This document shows, one piece after another, positions 23,930 through 32,654 of a stretch of 35,165 nucleotides of DNA. Numbering within the stretch: position 1 is the first letter of the stretch; the number at the start of each line of letters is the position of its first letter. The notes below the pieces were generated by a model that had not been told where the DNA came from, searched no databases, and saw nothing but the letters and a program-made list of their open reading frames with translations. The translations under genes and the position numbers were made by a program. The stretch comes from an uncultured Lachnospiraceae bacterium (GTDB lineage: Bacteria; Bacillota; Clostridia; Lachnospirales; Lachnospiraceae): NCBI GenBank assembly GCA_902489645.1, contig CABUAW010000025.1, positions 1-35,165 on the forward strand, in the 5' to 3' direction.

Positions 23930-24787
23930 ATGAGAACGGTAAAAGAAGTATCTGAATTGACAGGAATCAGCGTGCGCGCGCTTCATTATTACGACGAGAT
24001 TGGCTTGTTCGGACCAACCGTTGTGAGTGAAGCGGGATACAGGCTTTATGATGATACAGCATTGGAAAGACTGCAGCAGATATTGTTTTTCCGGGAATTT
24101 GATATGCCTTTAAAAGAAATCAAAAACATCATGGAGACGCCTGACCTGGATAAAAACCAGTTGCTCCGCAGTCAGAAAAAAATTCTTATTTTGAAAAAAG
24201 AGCGGCTGGAACGGATGATTGCCAGTATCGATGATATTCTTAAAGGAGAGAATAAGATGGATTTTGAGATTTTCAGTAAAACAGATATTGAGAAGCTGTA
24301 TCAGGCGATTGTGGATAATATGTCAGAGGAAAATAGGGCCGTGTTTATTCAGAAGTATGGAGACATGAAGCAGTATAAGAAGCATTTTCTGGAGCATGCT
24401 TCCGGGGAAAAGGCTCAGAAAAATTATGCAAAGCTGGTAGAATGGTATGGGGATAAAGAGACAGCTCTGAATGTAGGGATGAATCCGCAAAACTCTCGGA
24501 TTATGGCGGCTTATTCCAAACGCTCCGATATAATTTTCCGAAAGCTGGCGGCTAAAAATGGCGCGGATGTCCGAAGTTTTGAGGTGATGGAGATTGTCGG
24601 AGAACTGGATTTTGTGTTGAAACAGTTGTATCAAATGGGGGATGTCACGGCGATGGTGTCGGAAATGGCCGAAATGTATAAAAATGATGTGAATTTCCAG
24701 AAAAAGAATGATGAAATTTACGGTGAAGGTGCGACACGGTATATCGGCGAAGCTTTAGAAGCATTTTATGAAAATGCCGTTAATTAA
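23930..24787 (+). CDS. MerR-family regulator with TipA-like ligand domain
   Basis: A 285-residue protein. The N-terminal MerR winged helix is clear: TVKEVSELTGISVRALHYYD, EIGLFGPTVVSEAGYRLYDD and the coiled-coil helix to ~110. The C-terminal ~170 residues are helical and resemble the TipAS antibiotic-binding fold in size and position. Start 23930 follows CAGGAG with 8 bases; the in-frame ATG at 23927 is equally possible and adds one Met. It is downstream of its own 19-bp-spacer promoter. TipA-type regulators sense peptide antibiotics or drugs and activate their own promoter; the ligand here is unknown. Confidence 0.88.
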   Translation: MRTVKEVSELTGISVRALHYYDEIGLFGPTVVSEAGYRLYDDTALERLQQILFFREFDMPLKEIKNIMETPDLDKNQLLRSQKKILILKKERLERMIASIDDILKGENKMDFEIFSKTDIEKLYQAIVDNMSEENRAVFIQKYGDMKQYKKHFLEHASGEKAQKNYAKLVEWYGDKETALNVGMNPQNSRIMAAYSKRSDIIFRKLAAKNGADVRSFEVMEIVGELDFVLKQLYQMGDVTAMVSEMAEMYKNDVNFQKKNDEIYGEGATRYIGEALEAFYENAVN

Positions 24788-24798
24788 ACGGTAAAAGA

Positions 24799-24839
24799 AA
24801 TTCTTCCCTGGGATAGGCATTTCACAGGGAAGAATTTTT
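24799..24839. terminator. Bidirectional terminator between merR and the dehydrogenase
   Basis: Arms AATTCTTCCCTG (24799-24810) and CAGGGAAGAATT (24825-24836) flank a 14-base loop, with T runs on the plus side and A-to-T runs on the other. It separates two convergent genes and can end both. Confidence 0.85.
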
Positions 24840-24845
24840 AATTTA

Positions 24846-25796
24846 TCAGCTTACCACATTAATCGGTGTATTGTTCAGATAGTTTTTGATATCATCAGCG
24901 AGGATAAAAACGAGACGCTGACGGGTTTCAAGACCTCTCCAGCCCATATGCGGCGTGAGGATGACATTTTCCATCTGATAGAGCGGATTGTCCTCTGCCG
25001 GAGGTTCAACCTCCTGAACGTCCAGGCCGGCGCCGGCGATACGTCCTTCTTTCAGCGCTTCAATCAGAGCGGCTTCATCAATCAGAGGACCGCGGGCGGT
25101 GTTGATGATAAAGGCCGTTGGCTTCATCAATGCCAGAGCCTCTTTGTCAATAATGTGGCGTGTCTGCGGCATGAGCGGGCAGTGAAGCGTCACATAATCA
25201 CTCTGGGAGAGAACCTCTTCTAAGGTTGTGAAATGGATGCCGGGTTCATCCCCCGCAGCATTTACATCGTAGGCGAGAATCTTCATACCCAGGGCCTGAG
25301 CCACTTTGATGACTTCACGGCCAATATGCCCGGCGCCGATAACGCCCAATGTTTTATCATTGATTTCCACATGGTCAACCTGCATACACTTGGTAAAGTT
25401 ATCATGATTGTTTTGGGTCAGCATGGCAATTTGCTTCCGCATGGAAGAGCTGAGATTTATAATCATCATAATGGCCGTGTGGGCGACACGTTCCGTGCTG
25501 TAGGACGGTACGTTGCATACGGTGATGCCTTTCTCTCTGGCCGCATCCAAATCCAGATTGTTGTATCCCGTACCGGCTTCACAGATGAGTTTTACCGAAT
25601 CCGGAAATTGACGGATAATATCTCCGGAAACAGGCATTTCCTTCGTTACAACGATGTCAAAGCCCTGAATTCTTTCCAGAATCTCTGACGGTTCGGTCTG
25701 TTCATAGACCTTGACTTCATCGGACAAGATAGAATAGTCCAGACGGTGGTCATAATTCATGCGTTCCCCATTCAATACGACAGTTTTTGAATTCAT
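24846..25796 (-). CDS. D-isomer-specific 2-hydroxyacid dehydrogenase
   Basis: A 316-residue NAD(P)-dependent cytosolic oxidoreductase. The Rossmann motif is GVIGAGHIGR (~151-160). The catalytic set of the family is present: R235 in NTARGPLID, E264 in LDVQEVEPP, and H283 in TPHMGW. Substrate-side features include EAGTGYNNLD near residue 75. Members reduce 2-keto acids such as glyoxylate, hydroxypyruvate or phenylpyruvate; the choice cannot be read here. The ATG at 25796 has GGGGG about 10 bases upstream, and a promoter lies at 25862-25834. It is divergent from the marR unit. Confidence 0.92.
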   Translation of the reverse strand: MNSKTVVLNGERMNYDHRLDYSILSDEVKVYEQTEPSEILERIQGFDIVVTKEMPVSGDIIRQFPDSVKLICEAGTGYNNLDLDAAREKGITVCNVPSYSTERVAHTAIMMIINLSSSMRKQIAMLTQNNHDNFTKCMQVDHVEINDKTLGVIGAGHIGREVIKVAQALGMKILAYDVNAAGDEPGIHFTTLEEVLSQSDYVTLHCPLMPQTRHIIDKEALALMKPTAFIINTARGPLIDEAALIEALKEGRIAGAGLDVQEVEPPAEDNPLYQMENVILTPHMGWRGLETRQRLVFILADDIKNYLNNTPINVVS

Positions 25797-25833
25797 TTGT
25801 AAAAACCCCCTTTTTACACATTTTCATAGATTC

Positions 25834-25862
25834 AGTATACAGGATTCTGATGTGAGAAACAA
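25834..25862 (-). promoter_or_regulatory. Promoter for the 2-hydroxyacid dehydrogenase
   Basis: On the minus strand, TTGTTT (25862-25857) and TATACT (25839-25834) have a 17-bp spacer. They lie 38 bp before the start codon. Confidence 0.6.
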
Positions 25863-25890
25863 GCAGAAAAAGCGGAATTAAAATCAGGGC

Positions 25891-25965
25891 TTGACAATTG
25901 ACAGAATGGGCGTAAAATATCTCTTTGTAAATAGTTAACCGTGTTAAATAATAACTTTGTTAACT
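25891..25965 (+). promoter_or_regulatory. marR promoter and nested palindromic operator
   Basis: TTGACA (25891-25896) and TAAAAT (25913-25918) form a promoter with a 16-bp spacer. A dyad centred on 25949 follows: AGTTAAC (25933-25939) / GTTAACT (25959-25965) outside and GTTA (25943-25946) / TAAC (25952-25955) inside. It lies just after the likely transcription start and 15-48 bp before the marR ATG. That is a standard place for MarR autorepression. Confidence 0.7.
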
Positions 25966-25980
25966 AAAAGAGGTGTGAAG

Positions 25981-26454
25981 ATGGATAATAAAGAGATACA
26001 GGAAGAGATGTTCAGAGCCATGTTCCGGCTAAGGCATTTAAATTTGAGCAGCATGTTAAAGGATATTTCAATTGGCGAATATAAGATATTGGAGATGTGT
26101 TCCGGATGTTCGAAGTGCGGCACAAAAGCGGATGGAACCTATGTTTCCGGTATGGCCGCCAAAATGCGGGTGTCCTCCCCGGCCGTCAGCCGTCTGTTAA
26201 AGAGTATGGAGGGAAAAAACTATATTACCAGGCATGCCGATACAAAGGACCGGCGCAATACCCGTGTTTTTATAACGGACATCGGAAGAGAAAAACGGGA
26301 AGAGTGCCGGGAAATCCTTTGTCACTATACCGAACAGGTGATAGGCCGGATGGGAGAGGAAAATATGCTGCAGCTTCTGAATCTTTTTAACCAGATGATA
26401 GGTATTATGGAAAAAGAACTGAAAAAGACAGAGAAAGGAGACCGAATATGTTAA
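25981..26454 (+). CDS. MarR-family regulator with inserted Cys cluster
   Basis: A 157-residue winged-helix regulator: MAAKMRVSSPAVSRLLKSME is the recognition helix, and KDRRNTRVFITDIGRE is the wing with the family R-x-R-x-x-F-x-T-x-x-G pattern. Between the second helix and the HTH lies C40-X2-C43-X2-C46 (CSGCSKCG), not part of the usual MarR core and possibly redox- or metal-responsive. Start 25981 has AGAGGTG upstream. It overlaps the first ABC exporter gene by 7 bases, so regulator and two half-transporters form one operon, probably repressed through the palindrome at 25933-25965 and induced by a drug or oxidant. Confidence 0.9.
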   Translation: MDNKEIQEEMFRAMFRLRHLNLSSMLKDISIGEYKILEMCSGCSKCGTKADGTYVSGMAAKMRVSSPAVSRLLKSMEGKNYITRHADTKDRRNTRVFITDIGREKREECREILCHYTEQVIGRMGEENMLQLLNLFNQMIGIMEKELKKTEKGDRIC

Positions 26455-28601
26455 AGATTTTCAGCTATCTGAAAAATTCAAAAGCCCTGGTGCTTGCGAT
26501 TATTCTGCTTTTGATTGTTCAGGCCGGATGCGACCTGTCTCTGCCCCAGTATACGTCGGATATTGTGGATATCGGTATTCAGCAGGGAGGCATTGAGCGG
26601 GCCGTGCCGGAGAAAATGCGAAAGGAAACCTATGATAATCTGTGCCTTTTTATGACAGATGAAGAAATTCAGAAAGTAGAGCCGTACTATTCGGAGGATG
26701 AAGCGGGCAACTACGAACTGAATACGAAAGATAAGGAAATTCTGGAAGAAATGGACAGCGTCCTTGGAATGCCGATGCTTATTTTAGCTTCTATCGAAGA
26801 GTCGGGCGAGGTGGATGTAAACCAGGTCCGCCAGGCGGTGGCTGCGGGGATGGTGAGCAAGGAGGATATGATTGCCAAACGGGATGAAATCGAGGCTTCC
26901 TTTGGCGATATGAGTGAATCCATCGTCCAGCAGAAAGCCGTGCTGCTTGTTAAAGAAGAGTACGAAGCTCTTGGTATGAACCTGGATGAAATTCAGATGG
27001 GCTATCTGAAAACAAAGGGCGTCCAGATGGTTGGCCTGGCCGTGTTGATGATGGCGGCCTCCATCCTTGTGTCCCTGTTTGCGGCGAAGGTAGCGGCCGG
27101 CGTGGGTCGGGATTTGAGAAAACGTGTGTTTAACAAGGTTGTGTCCTTTTCCAATGCGGAGATGGATAAATTCTCAACGGCCTCTCTGATTACCCGGAGT
27201 ACCAATGATATTCAGCAGATTCAGATGGTGGAGGTCATGCTGCTTCGTATGGTATTTTATGCACCGATTATCGGTATCGGCGGCATTTTTAAGGTTTTGC
27301 ACACAAAAACCGGAATGAGCTGGATTATTGTTGTCGCCGTAGTGACAATTATGGCGCTTGTACTCGTGCTGATGGCGCTGGCCATGCCTAAGTTTAAGAA
27401 AATGCAGGATTTGGTCGACCGTCTGAATCTGGTATCCAGAGAGATTCTTACAGGTATTCCGGTTATCCGGGCGTTCAGCCGTGAAAAACATGAGGAACAA
27501 CGGTTTGATGTGGCCAACACGAATCTGATGCGCACCCAGTTGTTTACAAACCGGGTAATGACCTTTATGATGCCGGCCATGATGTTTATTATGAATGGTA
27601 TCAGCGTTTTGATTGTGTGGAGCGGGGCCCATGGGATTAATCAGGGCAATCTCCAGGTCGGAGATATGATGGCCTTTATTACTTATACGATGCAGATTGT
27701 TATGGCCTTCTTGCTGTTGACGATGATTTCGATTATGCTGCCAAGAGCCGGTGTGGCTGCGGACCGTATCGACGAGGTATTAAAAACTGAGCCGTCAATC
27801 CATGATGCGGCCCAGGTTCGTGATGACGAGTTAAAAGATGCCAGGGGTTATGTGGAATTTAAGGATGTCTGTTTCAGGTATCCTAAGGCCAATGAAGATG
27901 CTCTTGAGCATATCAGCTTTACGGCCAAACCGGGAGAGACAACGGCGATTATCGGAAGTACGGGCTGCGGTAAATCCACGTTAATCCATTTGATTCCGAG
28001 ATTTTACGATGTCACTGGCGGTGCGATTACCATTGATGGTATTGATATCCGGGAGCTTTCCAGAAATAAGGTGCGCAGCCTTCTTGGTTTTGTACCGCAG
28101 AAGGGCGTGCTGTTCTCCGGTACGATTGAATCCAATCTGAAATTTGGCGGAGACTGGATTACGGATGAAGCGATGACATCTGCGGCGCAGGTCGCCCAGG
28201 CTACGGAGTTCATCGAGACCAAAAAAGACAGGTATCAGAGTCCGATTGCGCAGGGAGGTACGAATGTTTCCGGCGGACAGAAGCAGCGTCTGTCTATTGC
28301 CAGAGCGATTGCCAAAAATCCGAAAATATTCTTATTTGACGATAGTTTTTCGGCATTGGATTACAAAACCGATGTGGTGCTTAGAAAGGCGTTGAAGGAA
28401 AAGGTTTCCGATGCAACGGTGATTATCGTGGCACAGCGAATCAGCACAATTCTTCATGCGGACCAGATTATTGTCCTGGAAGACGGGCATGTGGTTGGTA
28501 TTGGACGCCATGAAGAGCTTTTGGAAAATTGCGAAGCTTATCAGGAGATTGCAAAATCCCAGTTATCTGAATCCGAGTTGAAAGGAGGCCGTGCATCATG
28601 A
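26448..28601 (+). CDS. Heterodimeric multidrug ABC exporter, degenerate-site subunit (BmrC-like)
   Basis: A 717-residue half-transporter: a membrane helix at ~14-35, an insert of about 150 acidic residues between the first two helices (to ~195), the rest of the permease, and an ATPase with Walker A GSTGCGKS (503-510), VSGGQKQRLS and FLFDDSFSALD. The catalytic Glu after Walker B is replaced by Asp (D632), typical of the inactive-side subunit in heterodimeric exporters such as BmrC or TM287. The partner gene overlaps by ATGA. The large insert would lie outside the membrane and is a lineage-typical feature of unknown role. It exports drugs or lipids across the cytoplasmic membrane. Confidence 0.9.
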   Translation: MLKIFSYLKNSKALVLAIILLLIVQAGCDLSLPQYTSDIVDIGIQQGGIERAVPEKMRKETYDNLCLFMTDEEIQKVEPYYSEDEAGNYELNTKDKEILEEMDSVLGMPMLILASIEESGEVDVNQVRQAVAAGMVSKEDMIAKRDEIEASFGDMSESIVQQKAVLLVKEEYEALGMNLDEIQMGYLKTKGVQMVGLAVLMMAASILVSLFAAKVAAGVGRDLRKRVFNKVVSFSNAEMDKFSTASLITRSTNDIQQIQMVEVMLLRMVFYAPIIGIGGIFKVLHTKTGMSWIIVVAVVTIMALVLVLMALAMPKFKKMQDLVDRLNLVSREILTGIPVIRAFSREKHEEQRFDVANTNLMRTQLFTNRVMTFMMPAMMFIMNGISVLIVWSGAHGINQGNLQVGDMMAFITYTMQIVMAFLLLTMISIMLPRAGVAADRIDEVLKTEPSIHDAAQVRDDELKDARGYVEFKDVCFRYPKANEDALEHISFTAKPGETTAIIGSTGCGKSTLIHLIPRFYDVTGGAITIDGIDIRELSRNKVRSLLGFVPQKGVLFSGTIESNLKFGGDWITDEAMTSAAQVAQATEFIETKKDRYQSPIAQGGTNVSGGQKQRLSIARAIAKNPKIFLFDDSFSALDYKTDVVLRKALKEKVSDATVIIVAQRISTILHADQIIVLEDGHVVGIGRHEELLENCEAYQEIAKSQLSESELKGGRAS

Positions 28602-30439
28602 GTGAAGAAAGAAGACATCAAATGAGAGGCCGGGGACCGATGGGCCGGGGAATGATGCCGGGAGAAAAGGCAAAGGATTTTAAAGGCAGTGTCGGCAAGC
28701 TTTTGAATTATATGGGCCGGTATAAAATTGCCCTGGTATTTGTTATTATTTTTGCAATTTGCAGTACGGCCTTTAATATTGTCGGGCCGAAGATTTTAAG
28801 TAAAGCAACGACGGAAATTTTCAATGGCCTTATGTCGAAGCTTTCCGGGGGCGCCGGGATTGATTTCGGGAAAATCGGAAGAATTCTTCTTATATTAATA
28901 GGTCTTTATGCGGTCAGCGCCAGTTTTTCATTTATACAGGGGTGGCTGATGACCGGTATTTCACAAAAAATGTGCTTTCGGATGCGTAAAGAAATTTCCG
29001 AAAAGATTAACCGGATGCCGTTGGAATACTTTGAATCCCGGACTGTCGGCGAGGTTTTATCCCGGATTACCAACGATGTGGATACGCTGGGGATGAGCTT
29101 GAATCAGAGTGTGACCCAGTTAATTACATCGGTTACAACAGTCATCGGTATTCTGATTATGATGCTCAGTATCAGTCCGTTAATGACGCTGATTGCGATA
29201 ATTATTTTACCGGTATCTTTGATTCTGATTACGACGGTTGTCAAATCCTCTCAGAAATATTTCCGCACCCAGCAGGAGTATCTGGGGCACATTAACGGAC
29301 AGGTCGAAGAGGTATACAGCGGACAGAATATTGTCAAAGCCTTCGACAGAGAAGAAGAGGTTTTAAAAGAGTTTTCCGAGACTAACGATACGCTGTACGC
29401 ATCGGCATGGAAATCCCAGTTCTTTTCCGGAATGATGCAGCCAATCATGAACTTTGTCGGCAATCTGGGGTATGTGTCCGTGGCGGTTGTCGGCGGTTAT
29501 CTGACGATTCGGGGAAGTATTGAAATCGGAGATATTCAGGCGTTTATCCAGTATGTACGCCAGTTTACCCAGCCAATCTCCCAGGTGGCGCAGGTTTCCA
29601 ATATGCTCCAGTCCATGGCGGCGGCTTCGGAGCGGGTGTTTGAATTCCTGGCAGAACCGGAAGAGGATATGACCGCAGAAAATCCGGTACATCTTGAAAA
29701 TCCGGAAGGCCGGGTATCTTTCCGGCATGTACGCTTTGGATATAAACCGGACAAAACGATTATCCATGATTTTAGCTGTAATGTGGAGCCGGGACAGACG
29801 GTGGCCATCGTCGGCCCGACGGGAGCCGGAAAGACAACCATGGTCAAGCTGCTCATGCGGTTTTACGATGTAAATGACGGAAGCATTTTAGTGGACGGTC
29901 ACAACATTAAAGATTTTAACCGGGGCGAGCTTCGGGAATTATTTGGAATGGTTCTTCAGGATACATGGCTGTTTAAAGGAACGATTATGGAAAATATCCG
30001 TTACGGACGTCTGGAAGCGACCGACGAAGAAGTGATTGCAGCGGCCAAAGCCGCCCATGCGCATCATTTTATACAGACCCTTCCGGGTGGATATCAGATG
30101 GAATTGAACGAGGATGCCAGCAATGTATCCCAGGGGCAAAAGCAGCTTCTCACCATTGCCCGGGCCATTCTTGCAGATAATCCGGTGCTGATTCTCGATG
30201 AAGCGACCAGCTCCGTCGATACCCGAACCGAGGAGCGTATACAAAAAGCGATGAATAATCTGATGAAGGGACGCACCAGTTTTGTTATCGCCCATCGTTT
30301 ATCAACCATTAAGGATGCGGACGTCATTCTCGTCATGAGGGACGGCGACATTATCGAACAGGGGAATCATGAAGAATTGCTTAAGAAAGGCGGATTCTAT
30401 GCGGATTTGTATAATTCTCAGTTTGAGGAAACCGCATAA
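28598..30439 (+). CDS. Heterodimeric multidrug ABC exporter, catalytic subunit (BmrD-like)
   Basis: A 613-residue partner of the preceding subunit, starting with a Gly/Arg/Met-rich segment (MRGRGPMGRGMMPGEK) before six helices. The ATPase has Walker A GPTGAGKT, Walker B LILDEATSSVD with the catalytic E535, and H-loop IAHR. Its signature is VSQGQKQ rather than LSGGQ. This altered signature pairs with the Asp-substituted Walker B of the first subunit, so one composite ATP site is degenerate and one is intact, as known for this class. The operon ends with a strong terminator. Confidence 0.92.
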   Translation: MSEERRHQMRGRGPMGRGMMPGEKAKDFKGSVGKLLNYMGRYKIALVFVIIFAICSTAFNIVGPKILSKATTEIFNGLMSKLSGGAGIDFGKIGRILLILIGLYAVSASFSFIQGWLMTGISQKMCFRMRKEISEKINRMPLEYFESRTVGEVLSRITNDVDTLGMSLNQSVTQLITSVTTVIGILIMMLSISPLMTLIAIIILPVSLILITTVVKSSQKYFRTQQEYLGHINGQVEEVYSGQNIVKAFDREEEVLKEFSETNDTLYASAWKSQFFSGMMQPIMNFVGNLGYVSVAVVGGYLTIRGSIEIGDIQAFIQYVRQFTQPISQVAQVSNMLQSMAAASERVFEFLAEPEEDMTAENPVHLENPEGRVSFRHVRFGYKPDKTIIHDFSCNVEPGQTVAIVGPTGAGKTTMVKLLMRFYDVNDGSILVDGHNIKDFNRGELRELFGMVLQDTWLFKGTIMENIRYGRLEATDEEVIAAAKAAHAHHFIQTLPGGYQMELNEDASNVSQGQKQLLTIARAILADNPVLILDEATSSVDTRTEERIQKAMNNLMKGRTSFVIAHRLSTIKDADVILVMRDGDIIEQGNHEELLKKGGFYADLYNSQFEETA

Positions 30440-30450
30440 TTTATAAAGAA

Positions 30451-30495
30451 AAAGGTCTGTTCTGCGGTAAGGTTATCGCAGAACGGACCTTTTTT
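30451..30495. terminator. Terminator after the ABC exporter operon
   Basis: Perfect 16-bp arms at 30451-30466 and 30477-30492 (AAAGGTCTGTTCTGCG and its complement) surround a 10-base loop, followed by T bases to 30495. It sits at the 3' ends of the convergent exporter and SDR genes and can serve both. Confidence 0.9.
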
Positions 30496-31225
30496 AAACC
30501 CAACCGCCGTCCAGAGTGATAATCTGGCCGGTCAGATAGGCGTGTTCACCGGAAAGCCGGAGGGCCAGACGGCCCACCTCTTCCGGGGTTCCCATCCGGC
30601 AGGCAGGAATTTCGTCGATGAGCTGTTCACGCTCGTCTTCGGATAAGAAATGATTCATTTCGGTGTCAATAACGCCGCAGGCAATGGCGTTGACGGTGAT
30701 ATGACTTGGCGCAAGTTCTTTTGCCAGAGCCTTTGTGAAGGCGTTCATGCCGCCTTTCGACGCTGAATAGGCCACCTCGCAGGAGGCGCCGCAGTTCCCC
30801 CAGACGGAAGAAATGTTGATGATACTTCCCGATTGGCGGGACACCATGTCAGGAATTACCTGTTTACAGCAGTTAAAAACCGATGTAAGATTGGTCTGGA
30901 TGACGTTATCCCACTCTTTGATGTCCATATCGCTGAGCAGGCCAATGTGGGAGATGCCCGCATTATTAATGAGGCAGTCGATGGGGCCGAGCGCTTTGCG
31001 GGCCTCGGTTACAAAGCTTTGGGCCTCGAAATAGCATCCCATATCGCCGGTAAAGGCATAACACCGGCATCCCCTGGCTTCAATCCGCTCTTTTACCTGC
31101 AGCAGTTCATCTTTATTTTTTTTACAACAGATACCAACGGACCATCCGGCGCCGGCAAAGGTTTCGGCGATGGCCCGCCCGATGCCTCGGGAGGCGCCGG
31201 TAATCAGGACAGTTTTACAGTTCAT
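30494..31225 (-). CDS. Short-chain dehydrogenase/reductase (FabG-like)
   Basis: A 243-residue cytosolic SDR: cofactor motif TGASRGIG (9-16), NNAG (87-90), N112, and catalytic S139/S140, Y153 and K157 (YSASK). The ending TGQIITLDGGWV is typical of FabG/3-oxoacyl reductases. The acyl-carrier-protein reductase role is possible, but no fatty acid genes lie nearby, so another keto or sugar-alcohol substrate is as likely. The ATG at 31225 has AAAGGAA 8 bases upstream. It stands alone and is convergent with the exporter operon. Confidence 0.88.
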   Translation of the reverse strand: MNCKTVLITGASRGIGRAIAETFAGAGWSVGICCKKNKDELLQVKERIEARGCRCYAFTGDMGCYFEAQSFVTEARKALGPIDCLINNAGISHIGLLSDMDIKEWDNVIQTNLTSVFNCCKQVIPDMVSRQSGSIINISSVWGNCGASCEVAYSASKGGMNAFTKALAKELAPSHITVNAIACGVIDTEMNHFLSEDEREQLIDEIPACRMGTPEEVGRLALRLSGEHAYLTGQIITLDGGWV

Positions 31226-31522
31226 TGGTTATTTCCTTTTACAATTTTATTAAATATGACTGAGCCATTTTGAGTATAGCATAAAACGGTTGGGTATGTA
31301 TACATTTTTAATAAAAAGTATCAAAAAAAATTGGTCAAAATTAAATTGTGAAATGTGATAAAATTCACAAATGAAATTATTCTGTAACAAATTTGTAATT
31401 TACATGGGTCTGTTTTATAAAAAAGGATAAAAAAAACCTTTACTTTTTGGCATATTTGCACTATTATATAAAAAGGAGTTGATACGAACAGGACTATATG
31501 AACATAAGTAAGGGTGGTAAAA
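31226..31522. promoter_or_regulatory. AT-rich control region with CRP/FNR-like palindrome
   Basis: The ~300-base gap is very A/T-rich. TGTGA-N6-TCACA at 31354-31369 is a full match to the CRP-type half-sites, inside a larger dyad TTGTGAA (31346-31352) / TTCACAA (31364-31370). A second palindrome ACAAATTTGT is at 31388-31397. Possible -35/-10 elements for the regulator gene are TTTACT (31439) and TATTAT (31462) with 17 bp between. The RBS of that gene is AGGGTGG at 31511-31517. Confidence 0.5.
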
Positions 31523-32611
31523 ATGATTTCGAATCAGATTTTACAGACGACGATGGAGGGCCTAAAAGCCATTACCAGAGTCGATTTGTGCGTTATGGAT
31601 ACCGAGGGGAAGGTTTTGGCATCCACGATGAATAATGCGGAAGAATATGAAAATGCTGTTTTGGACTTTGTCAATTCTCCTGCGGACAGTCAGGTACTCA
31701 GTGGCTTTCAGTTTTTCAAAGTATTTGACGAGCATCAGCTCGAATTTGTGATTCTGGCCAAAGGGGACAGCGACGACGTTTATATGGTTGGAAAGATTGC
31801 TTCTTTCCAGACACAGAATCTGCTTGTAGCTTATAAAGAACGTTTTGATAAGGATAATTTCATTAAAAATCTTCTTTTGGATAATCTGCTTCTGGTGGAT
31901 ATTTATAATCGTTCCAAAAAACTGCGGATTGACACGGACGTGCGCCGGATTGCCATTATTATTGAGTTAAACAGTGATAAAGAGTTAAATGGCCTTGAAA
32001 TTGTCCGGAGTATATATACAGGTAAGACGAAGGATTTTATTACGGCGGTTGACGAGAAAAGCGTTATTCTTGTCCGTGAGGTGAAGGAGAGCGAGAATTA
32101 CGAGGCTTTATCCAAATCCTGTAAGGGGCTTTTGGATATGCTTCACAGCGAAGGCCTGACAAAGTGCCGGATTGCTCTCGGAACGATTGTGCATGAGATT
32201 AAAGATGTTTCGCGCTCCTATAAGGAAGCGAAGATGGCTTTGGACGTAGGAAAGATTTTCTACAGTGAACGGGCTATCGTGGCTTACAGTAATCTGGGTA
32301 TCGGACGGTTGATTTATCAGCTTCCGGTTCCGCTTTGCAAGATGTTCATTAAAGAGATTTTCGACGGAAAATCACCGGATGATTTGGATGAGGAAACACT
32401 GATTACGATTAATAAGTTCTTTGAGAACAGTCTGAATGTTTCCGAGACTTCCAGACAGTTGTACATTCACCGGAATACGCTGGTTTACCGTCTGGACAAA
32501 CTGCAGAAGAGTACGGGCCTGGATTTGAGAGTGTTTGAAGATGCGATTACATTTAAAATCGCATTGATGGTTGTCAAGTATATGAGATATATGGAGACAT
32601 TTGAATATTAA
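31523..32611 (+). CDS. PucR/CdaR-type transcriptional regulator
   Basis: A 362-residue protein. The N-terminal ~130 residues form a PAS/diacid-recognition-like sensor (VDLCVMDTEGKVLASTM). A central CdaR GGDEF-like region follows (~140-270, with LGTIVHEIKDVSRSYKEAKMAL). The C-terminus is the PucR helix-turn-helix (INKFFENSLNVSETSRQLYI, HRNTLVYRLDKLQ). Start 31523 follows AGGGTGG; a GTG at 31514 would add three residues. It lies 43 bases before ftsE on the same strand. PucR/CdaR proteins usually sense small metabolites, so its link to division genes is notable but may be simple adjacency. Confidence 0.85.
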   Translation: MISNQILQTTMEGLKAITRVDLCVMDTEGKVLASTMNNAEEYENAVLDFVNSPADSQVLSGFQFFKVFDEHQLEFVILAKGDSDDVYMVGKIASFQTQNLLVAYKERFDKDNFIKNLLLDNLLLVDIYNRSKKLRIDTDVRRIAIIIELNSDKELNGLEIVRSIYTGKTKDFITAVDEKSVILVREVKESENYEALSKSCKGLLDMLHSEGLTKCRIALGTIVHEIKDVSRSYKEAKMALDVGKIFYSERAIVAYSNLGIGRLIYQLPVPLCKMFIKEIFDGKSPDDLDEETLITINKFFENSLNVSETSRQLYIHRNTLVYRLDKLQKSTGLDLRVFEDAITFKIALMVVKYMRYMETFEY

Positions 32612-32654
32612 AAGAATTTAAAGCAAGGTACTGGCGATAAAAGGAGGTCATAAC

